From: Theropithecus gelada | Taxonomy: Eukaryota > Chordata > Mammalia > Primates > Cercopithecidae | Length of the DNA: 64,000 nucleotides | Assembly: GCF_003255815.1 (NCBI RefSeq) | Contig: NC_037671.1 | Span: 157,795,333 to 157,859,332, forward strand | Reading direction: 5' to 3' | Program-made: the position numbers and the translations under genes | Shown: positions 55,441 through 64,000 of the stretch, piece after piece | Layout: each line of letters opens with the position of its first letter | Numbering within the stretch: the first letter of the stretch is position 1 | Notes under the pieces: generated by a model | What the model was told of the DNA's origin: nothing | Databases searched by the model: none | What the model saw: only the letters and a program-made list of their open reading frames with translations

Positions 55441-56721
55441 ATGCATTAAGTATATTTATTTTATAATAAGTAAGCCTGTAGTCTTTGTGTATTTTATACT
55501 TTTGAATTGAGACCTTGTTAGTAGCACTTTACAGGGGTAATTTTTGTGGCCCTGATTTGATATGTATCCCCCACAGGAGATAAATGTTTGTTTCTGCCAG
55601 GTGGCTAAAGGCACTAGCAACCCAGGATCAATTTAAACTAAGTTTTTATCTTGGGGTTTTTGGGCCACACAAATAGAATGAATTCTGGCTCAGAACTCGA
55701 GTAAATGCCTTGCTTGTGGTTACAAAATTTTCAGGCTTTTTCCCCCCCTATATTCACAGCCAATTTTTTTAGTTTTTCTTTTGATATCATATTTTTTCTA
55801 GTTAATTCTTTGCTAAAGATGTTGCCTTTTGAAGGTGCTGGCATCGTGAGGCCATGTTTAATTCAACTTCCCACCTGATCAGTCTATAGTCTTTATCATC
55901 TATATTTTATTCACTTGGTTCATTGAAAGAAAACTTTGGGTACCATGACCTGGCAGATGTCCCACTTGGCAGCTGTCCAACTTAGTGCTGTAAAAGATCT
56001 CTGGGTTTATACTTTCGTGTTCCTTTTGGCCTTCGTGAATCTGCTTCCTTTATTTCTTGCCAGAATAGTTAAGTATTTAAGAAGATGTCTTTAAAAGTTT
56101 TATCGAGCACTTTTAGGATTTTTTTAATGGGGATTGTTTGTTTTTAAAGACACTTAATTTGTGTATTGTCAGAAATGAAAGTCCAGAAACTATTCATGCA
56201 AGTAATTTAATAAGCTATTTCTTTTTTAAAATAGCTGAAGAAAACTTCATAATTTCAAGACATGTGAAAAAGGGTTACTGAATCAGGTTTTCACTAGTGC
56301 TATGTTGCTTAAGTCACAAATGTGAAGGTTTACTCTTTCCATGTCTAAAGTTTATTTTACTGTAAATATTTTTGTCTGTGTTCCATCATGAACTGGCTTT
56401 TTAGAAGTATATCCAGAATTCAGAATGAAACCTATTGTGTGTTCTGATTCCCACGTAATTTAACTATGTAATAAGAACGTATTCTCTTATCGTGAAAACC
56501 AACTCATTTTTCCATCTACTCATGAGGATTTTCATCTTTCAGTCTAAACTTTTGTGCGTGGGTAGTAAACAGTTTGGTAGAAGGATGGTTATGCCGGTAA
56601 CTGTAGCAGTTAATAATCAACACCCATTTGGTTAGAACTCCCAAATCACTCTTAGGACCATACTCCTGAACTTTTGAGTAGGAATAAAACATCTACTACT
56701 TTTTGGTATAGATTATAATCC
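55441..56721. other. Unassigned intergenic sequence
   Basis: AT-rich. Parts at 55,500-55,760 (e.g. GGTGGCTAAAGGCACTAGCA) may belong to an old L1 5' UTR but are not certain. No gene signal. Confidence 0.45.
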
Positions 56722-57034
56722 TTCTTTTTTCTGAGACATAGTCTTGCTCTGTTGCCCAGGCTAGAGAGCAGTGGTGCAATCTCAGCTCACTGCAACCTCC
56801 GCCTCTTGGGTTCAAGTAGTTCTCCTGCCTCAGCCTCCTCAGTAGCTAAGATTACAGGCACCCATCACCACGCCCAGCTATTTTATTTTATTTTATTTTA
56901 TTTTATTTGTATTTTCAGTAGAAACGGGGTTTCACCACATTGGCCAGGCTTGTTTTGGACTCCTGACCTCAAGGGATTCACCCACCTCAGCCTCCCAAAG
57001 TGCTGGGATTACAGGCGTAACCACTGCACCCAGC
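56722..57034 (-). mobile_element. Full-length AluS-like element, antisense, with (TTTTA)n linker
   Basis: Both monomers are present from GAGACATAGTCTTGCTCTGT to CCACTGCACCCAGCC. The central linker has expanded to about six TTTTA units (56,880-56,910). Flanks GATTATAATCCT (56,711) and AATTATAATTCT (57,042) form a likely decayed target duplication. Confidence 0.95.
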
Positions 57035-57829
57035 CAATAAAAATTATAATTCTATTAACTTTACCTGATAATTCTTTCAAGATGAATTTCTAATCTCAAA
57101 CTACACATGTATTATAATCGCATGCCCCAACTTTACACAGTGAATCAGAATTTACTGTGTACTTTAAGAAAGAAAGAAATGATCTGTAACTGAAAGTAAA
57201 GATTATTAAAATGAAAATTAAGTATTTCTCAAAGTTTAGGATGAAGAATAGGGCAATAGTTGAAAGGATAGGGTAGGAAAAAATACCCTTTTCCATCTGA
57301 GCTTTGTTTCACTGATTTACAGTAAGAAAACTGTTCTGCCAGTTGAACTGATCTGATACAATCAAGTACCCTTTGCAGTTACTTTTATCTACTAACTTAG
57401 AGTTTTTACTAATCTTATTATTGCATCAAAATGCTATTACAATCATAATTATAAATATATTTCAACCTTCCAAAAATGGAATTAAATGTATTGTGATGTT
57501 TGTTTTGTGATTTTGATTATTTTAAAAATAACTATTATAGATGTGTCCACATTTGGACTTAATTTCTATCTTTTGTGGGACTTCATTTTTCCCACTAAAG
57601 AACTTTCTTTCCTAGTAGCTAAAAGCAAACTTTTTCTTTCATAGCCTATATATCCAATTTCTAATATAATACTTGGATTAAGAAAGTATTTTACAAATAA
57701 GATTGTTTTCTTCTTTAGGGCAATTATCTTGGATTTTCCAGATTTAAACCATATCCTCTATATATTATTGCATCTTTTTACCTGATTCTTAATATTTCAT
57801 CCACTGGAATGATAACTCTACAAGACCAA
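57035..57829. other. Unassigned AT-rich sequence
   Basis: No element is recognised. A 66-codon minus-strand frame (57,096-57,296) has no domain. Confidence 0.5.
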
Positions 57830-58072
57830 TATTAAACAATATGGGAATGGCAATCCTTCTTGCTTTATTCCTGTTTTAATTGCATTTTGTTTTACCAACA
57901 AGTATATACATTTTAACTGCATTAAAATATCTTTTAAATTCTAATTTATTAAAGTTTACTTTTAGTCAAAAATGTAAAATATTATCAAATGATTTTTCAG
58001 AATTTATCAAAACGATTATGTAGTTTTTCCCTTTTGACTTACTACTCTGAATATTTCAGAAATGGATATCTA
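57830..58072 (-). mobile_element. Old L1 ORF2 fragment, antisense, left part (split by Alu)
   Basis: AATATGGGAATGGCAATCCTTCTTGC and TCAAATGATTTTTCAGAATTTATC resemble antisense RT-region sequence of old L1s. It appears to continue at 58,405-58,480 (CATCACTGTATTTCTGGAGT). Divergence is high. Confidence 0.55.
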
Positions 58073-58389
58073 GACCAGGTGTAGTGGCTCACGCCTGTAA
58101 TCCCAGCACTTTGGGAGGTCTGGAGGTGGGCAGATCGCTTGAGCTCAGGAGTCTGAGATCAGCCTGGACAACATGATGAGACCCCTGTCTCTACAAAAAC
58201 ACAAAAATTAGCTGGGCACGGTGGCGCACACCTGTAGTCTCAGTCACTTTGGAGGCTGAGGTGAGAGGATCACTTGAGTCCTGGAGATGGAGGTTGCAGT
58301 GATCCATGATTTTGCCACTGCACTTCAGCAAGAGTGACAAAGCACAACCCTGTCTCAAAACAAAACAAAACAAAACAAAACAAAAAAAG
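58073..58389 (+). mobile_element. Full-length Alu, sense, with CAAAA-repeat tail
   Basis: It begins GACCAGGTGTAGTGGCTCAC, has both monomers, and ends in five CAAAA units (58,359-58,388). A G-rich stretch (58,391-58,403) follows the tail directly. Confidence 0.95.
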
Positions 58390-58529
58390 TGGGCGGGGGG
58401 CGGTATCTGAATTTACATCATCACTGTATTTCTGGAGTAAAACTCTTTCAGAACTGTAGTTAGCACTTTCATCTATAATGTCTCTTGTCCTCATTCTTGG
58501 ATCAATTTTTATCTGATATTCACACTTAT

Positions 58530-58755
58530 AATTTACTGCCTACTTGGTATTTTATATGCCTTATCTCATTTAATTCTCACAACCACCTTGGAAGTTAAAT
58601 ACTACTATCTTCATGCAACTATCTTAACATTTTGTGCACGAAATGAGGTTCAATGAAGGTAAAGCACTTGCCTGTTGTCTAATGGCTGGTTACCAAAAAT
58701 GTCTACTGCTAGAATCTGGGTTTATCCCATGACACTGACTGCTGAGCTTGGGATC
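58530..58755 (-). mobile_element. MIR SINE, antisense
   Basis: ATATGCCTTATCTCATTTAA, TTCTCACAACCACCTTGGAA, ACGAAATGAGGTTCAATGAA and TCTGGGTTTATCCCATGACA are antisense MIR landmarks in order. Confidence 0.82.
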
Positions 58756-58861
58756 AGGTCAATGGGGATTAAATTTATTTTAAAGATGTCTTCAGCAAGT
58801 AATGTGGCTATGAGCTCTACTGTTCTTACTTGCCAGTGGCTAAACTTTATGTCACCCGGCT

Positions 58862-58937
58862 GTGCCTTTCACCAGTGCCCTCCCCGCTACAATCCAGCTG
58901 AGTGCCTTTCACCAGTGCCCGCCCCGCTACAATCCAC
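58862..58937 (+). repeat. 40-bp tandem duplication, nearly identical
   Basis: GTGCCTTTCACCAGTGCCCT (58,862) and GTGCCTTTCACCAGTGCCCG (58,902) start two adjacent copies, both continuing with CCCCGCTACAATCCA. One mismatch is visible over the 35-base overlap before the units diverge. This is a recent local duplication. Confidence 0.95.
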
Positions 58938-61900
58938 CACCCCTATCTCCAACCCTACCCTCACACAAAAATATATACAGCTATAGGGCTACAGGGAAAA
59001 ATACAAATGAAGCCAATAGACTTTTCGATGCCATAATAATTTGTGTGATTTAACACCCTATGGAGGCTAGATAGCATCCTTGTGGTGTCACCTGCCTTCT
59101 TTTCCTTGCTTTGGCTTCATCTCTAACCCTGGCCAGACTGAGCATCCTCTGATTATATGTGAGATTGCTTATTCGTATTATATTGTAGGAAGTACTAACA
59201 CCCATTAGTTCTTCTTTTTCCAATTCTAAAAGTTCTACTATCAAAGTTACCTTAATATGACTTGTTTTTATCTTCCAATTCTAAATTCCAGGAAGAGTTC
59301 TGGAAAACCAGAAATTGAAGCTAGCAACGAATTTACCCAATGTCCATGAAATTGTTAATTTTGAAAAAGTTTTTTTAAGTGACTAAAAGACAAGATGTAC
59401 TTAACCAAGTGTCAAACTTACCATAAGGATATTAGATCTCTAGAAGGCAGTGGTATATTTTATTAGCTGCCTTATGTATTCATTAAGTATGAAAGCAATT
59501 CTATATACTTCTTAAGGAAATGTTTGTGTGTCTATGGGAGAAACAAAATGCCTTTTAACCATTATTAACTAATCTTCTTTGAAAGGCAAAATCAAATTTG
59601 GGAGCTGATACATAATTATGTGATTTCCACTTTGAGGGTAGCATCTTGCAGTGCAATAATCTGATTCTCAAACTTAACTATATTGTATACATTGTCTTTG
59701 CCTGCATTGAGCTTCTATGAAGACTGATTCTACCTTATGGGTTTTGGGGGTAGGATGAAGAGGGACACAGAAAGGTAACAGACAACTGAAGAATTTAAAA
59801 TACAGGGGCAACACCAGAGAAAAGAAAAGTCATGTATACACTTCATTTTGATGAAAAAAAAACCCCCTCATTTCTGTTACTTTTATGTTTTTGATGATAG
59901 AAGTATGAAGAATACATGGATGATAGTCAACTTTTTAAGGAAACGGGATTATTCTTTTCTAGTACTAAAGTATTTGAGAACAAAGATCTTATCTTTCTCA
60001 TAACCAAGCACAAGATCTTCTTCAATAAATACGGTTTCATTTGATTTCTCTGCACATACACTTCTACAATTAACTACAATAGAGCCTAAGCATATAGGAT
60101 GAAGGAAGGTAATTTGATAATATGCACGTTTTGAAAGAATGCCATGTGTAGAGTATGGCATTAAGGTTGTGGGATTCTGGAAAGCACTCCAACGGAAATA
60201 TGACTATCAGTAGTAGCACCTGTGAGCAGACGTCAATAGAAGCTGCATAACAAGCAGTGACAAATCAAAAACTTGCATTCAAAGCCCTGCATTCATTGCA
60301 TCTGTGTTCTTTGGAAAAAAAAAGATGCGTAAAAATAGATGCACAAAATAACCCTTGCCCTCTAGGAGTTAACATACTAATTGAACTCATACATGTTATC
60401 TTCACATACCTTCAAGTATAGGGAGAAAAACCTGTTCATCTCATAAATATAAACAATAACATCTCATGATTCATTACAGGAATGGTAGTGATAATATAAA
60501 TGCTGACCAATTAATTACCAATAAATACTAACAAATTAGTGACCAATAAATATTTTCACCAGAAAGCTTATCAGAGAAATATATTTCATGTTTTTTTGTG
60601 ATTTTATAATAGGAGTACAGATTACCATTTTCAGCAATTACACACATCATATAAATATTTTAATAGCTAGAGGCATGTATGAAAATATAAAGACCGTATC
60701 AATATAAATTTTCTAGTTAGTTTACAAAAAAAATGTGTCATTAGAAGGCGAAGAATAATTTACTGACCACGAATGTCCTCTTGTTTTCCAGAATTTCAAA
60801 TCCTTATATTTTTGAACAACATATTCTTAAATTACAGAAAGAACATAAAAATGTCAGGCTCAAAACAAAACACACTGCCAGAGTAGAAATAATAGAAAGA
60901 TAACATATAACTGGAATTCTGCTCCTAACCCAATAATTCCAAACTATTAGCAAGCAGCCATAAACCTATACAGATCAGTTACCATCTCCGGGTCCATTTG
61001 ACAAGAGAAAGTAGGAGTTAGGTCAACGGGGTCTCTTTAGTCCTTTCCTACTTCTGAATTATACAACCTGTATGATGTCAAACTCCAATACAGAGAAAAC
61101 AGTGCAGAAACAAATCTGCCACTCTAACTTGTCCCATGACAATAAATGTTGTTAGGCCTCAGATTCTACAAAGATAAACTGATGAACTCAAATTATCTTT
61201 TTAAAAAAAATCCCTTAAACCTCTGAAATTTTATATTGTTCATGTATATTTGGAAGTATATTTCAGGTTACATTATGCTTTATTGTGGGTCAATAGGGGG
61301 AGCTCTCACATTGCTTTTTTATGTATCCCACAAATAATAGAATTTACGTTACCTTAATTGCAAAGATTGGACTGGATTATTTCATTACAATTAGGAACTT
61401 ATAAGCCAGAGGCATCTCATTACTCACTACAGCAATATTAAGGTAGGCCATGTATTCAGCTGTGCCCCTTTAACTTTGAGGGCTTTTTAATCATCCATCA
61501 AAGCACACGTTTGTTAGTCTGTTTAAATCATTGCAGAAGTTGTTTTGTCTTCTGTTTGTTTTTTGGACTCCAACTTCTTCAGATGAAGTTAAGGTCTATG
61601 TTTGATTTGTATTCAAACCTATAAGAGTTAAAAGCAGGAGGAAAGGTTTATGGAGATTAAAAAGCAAGAAACCATTTCATTAGGTCTGTGCTTCTGTGGG
61701 TTGAACTTGCTGCACAAACAACTTGACATGTGTACTTAAATTATTATTATTCAATTATATATTTCAGGGGTTTGGCATCTTTGTTCTTTATTGTTTTCTA
61801 TTTCTTCATGTGTTATATATAATTTACTTCCCTAGCTCACTGAGGATAAAAGCAATTTATCATAGAATCTTTGGGAAGTTTGCTTTCTCTAATTGAAACA

Positions 61901-63973
61901 GATGTCCCTTATGTTAATTAGAATATGAAACATGGGTTGTTAACTGTTAGCTTTCAAATGAAACTCATACATTAATGTTCAGGTAAAATGAAAATGAGAC
62001 AACACAATTTTAATAGACATTTCTTCAATAAAGTTGTGGTTTATAGTTAGGATGGAATTTTATTGCTTACTGTGATTTATACCTACTTTATCTAAAGGTT
62101 CATGGTGGCCAACAAATAACGGCTCATATTTTTTGGCCATTTTTCCTTGAAAACACAACTACATTTTAAAATATGGAAAAGTAATTTATAAGGGAAATGA
62201 AAAAAGCTTACATGGAAGATTACATAAAATACATCTGTCTTTTCAAGCCATTGAGATATATAAACAACTCGTTAAAACCTTAAAATGCCAAGAGGAAGGA
62301 CAAAAGATTCTTTTATTGCAATGAACTTTTGAAAAGATGTCTTTTTTTCCTTTACTTTAAAGGAGTAAGCTTTTTACTTCACATCTAAAGATCTTGATTA
62401 ATTTTTTGTGTGTATATGCGCATATATTTTAAAATAATATCACTTGAGGTTCTTTCTTCCAAGGAATCAGTGATAGAGCAAATACATAAGAAAAATAAAC
62501 ATATTGGGCAGCCAAGAAGCTGTTTTTCAATGAAAGTAGAGTCGTTTTTATTTGACTGGGAAGGTTTTTCTTTTTATGTCAAATGAAATTTTAAGATCAC
62601 CTATGAGTTTGGAACCAAATCCTTTACTGCCAAATCTGATTCCAATCCTTAAAATCTGTTTTTGTAATACTGCCAGCTATGCACTAACTTTAAATAGGTA
62701 GCCAGACATATTGGCAAAAATATACATGGTTAATCAAATAAAGCTATGTAGCAGTTTGGAAACAATCAATCAACTTTCAGAATCTTTTAAGTATGAAGCT
62801 GCTGTGAAGACATCATGGCTTGCAGTGAAATATTGCAATAAAACTCCATAAGCAGCTGCTTTTGAATTCATCTTCTCCTTTGTTTTTAAATTTTCATAGA
62901 CCTGCCTCTTAACTATGAATTTTATAAGCTTTTGAAAGAAAAAAACCTGGCAACCTACTATTACAACTAACAAAGAAACGAGAACTGGTAATACAGTTGG
63001 AAGCTGAACTCACTGCAAGAACTGCCAACTTGAACTTATCTAGTTAACTATTACTGTACGGATTACACTTGAAACGGCTTTTGATGACTGACATTATTTC
63101 ACTGAAAAGAATATGTGTGAAGGTACTTAAGCACTTTGTCTTGTGTTTTATAGCTTAAGTTTCTTTTCAAATAAAAGACAACATAATCTAAAAAATTCAG
63201 ATATCCAAACATTAGCAGATTTCATTTCTGTTATATGAGAAAACTATTACTAATCTTTAAATACACAGCAATTACAAACCCCCAAGACCTTCAGTTATTT
63301 TTTTAAAATTTTGTATTTTAAATGAGGAACAAAAATTGCATGTGACAAATGAATTATTTATGAGATAATTCTAACGGTGCAGTTACATTAGAATGTTTTA
63401 TTGCTTCTACTTGGTAGGCATTCTTCTTTATTGTAATCATAAATGTAATTAATTTGTAATCTTAAGACTAGTGAACAATTTGGCTTCATCAAAACAAAAT
63501 GTTTACCATCATCAAATATTAAAATTCAATTACAAAACACTGAAAAAACTATTTCCCCTCCTTTTCTGTGTCTGAGATCAATTTTGCTTATCTCAGTAGT
63601 GGCTAATAAATAACGTTAGCGCCTAACAAATTGTGTTTCTGTATAAGGTTTCTTTCTGTGTGTTCTTATGTGTGTGTTGGGGGTGGGGGTGGGTTTTCAT
63701 TTTACTAAACAGTCTTAGTTTCTACTTTCTTTCTTTTTCTCATACATGAGCTAAAGTCTCTCCAGATTTGGTCATAGATGAAAATCTAAGGATGATGTCT
63801 CAAGTGTATATGGGTATGTATTTGGAAAATACATGACTTACAGAGGTAAAATTTGTTTTTCAGCAATGTCTATAAAGTATCACAGTATTAGATGTAATGC
63901 TGAATTCAGAACTAAAGAAAAAAAAACTTGTGGTGAAATAGCTGATAGATAGTTTAAATATAAGAATGTCATC
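58938..63973. other. Long unassigned AT-rich stretch
   Basis: I recognise no transposon in this 5 kb and no exon-like frame. The longest frames are 60-70 codons with no domain. A G-rich run at 63,679-63,694 (GGGGGTGGGGGTGGG) is the only structural feature noted. The low apparent repeat content distinguishes it from most of the window. Confidence 0.5.
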
Positions 63974-64000
63974 CATCCTGGCTAACATGGTGAAACCCCG
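63974..64000 (+). mobile_element. Alu piece cut by the right edge
   Basis: CATCCTGGCTAACATGGTGAA followed by ACCCCG is Alu left-monomer sequence of the younger AluY/S type, starting inside the element. It is either 5'-truncated or its first part was lost. Confidence 0.8.

Noticed and set aside
1..64000. A wholly new multi-gene biological system
   Set aside because: I found no set of linked coding genes. The content is explained mainly by known transposon families, simple repeats and unassigned intergenic DNA.

Overview
The window looks like primate, most likely human, intergenic nuclear DNA. It holds many Alu elements on both strands, primate-age L1 copies, a THE1-type MaLR solo LTR, a HERV-9/LTR12-type solo LTR, and the deeper mammalian layer of MIR, L2 and Tigger elements. 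I found no intact protein-coding gene, no convincing coding exon, and no rRNA or tRNA gene. Most open frames over 60 codons fall inside transposon remnants, microsatellites or AT-rich sequence and read as chance or fossil frames. Nothing bacterial is present: no operons, CRISPR arrays or phage modules.

Layout. 1-873 is the 5' UTR end of an L1 that runs off the left edge on the minus strand. 886-5,085 is an Alu piece and two older minus-strand L1 fragments. 5,086-12,043 is AT-rich sequence carrying a 5'-truncated plus-strand L1 with target-site duplication (6,425-7,038), an Alu half, a MIR, two L2 pieces and an AluJ with an internal duplication. 12,600-14,950 is the only sizeable GC-richer, repeat-poor block and is the best place to look for conserved regulatory DNA. 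15,110-16,030 is a 67-bp minisatellite. 16,031-24,527 is mixed old LINE debris, including an L1 with a 5' inversion (20,925-22,795). 24,528-24,895 is the THE1-type LTR. 27,069-31,937 is a long minus-strand L1 that keeps its 5' end but has lost its 3' end, abutting a half Tigger1 (31,938-33,075). 33,331-48,385 is mostly unassigned sequence with a short Tigger-type inverted-repeat element, a compound microsatellite, Alus, L2s and a MIR. 48,390-49,958 is the LTR12-type solo LTR with a 4-bp target duplication. 50,390-55,440 is one old minus-strand L1 broken by three later insertions, one of them an Alu whose tail grew into about 400 bp of TTC-rich polypyrimidine. 55,441-64,000 is AT-rich sequence with two Alus, a MIR, a 40-bp tandem duplication and the start of another Alu at the right edge.

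No genes act together here. The biology is layered retrotransposition, tandem-repeat growth and deletion, plus possible regulatory activity from the LTR12-type LTR, two L1 5' UTRs and the 12.6-15 kb block. Family names come from recognising consensus phrases by eye. Element edges are good to about 5-30 bp, except where a target-site duplication fixes them.
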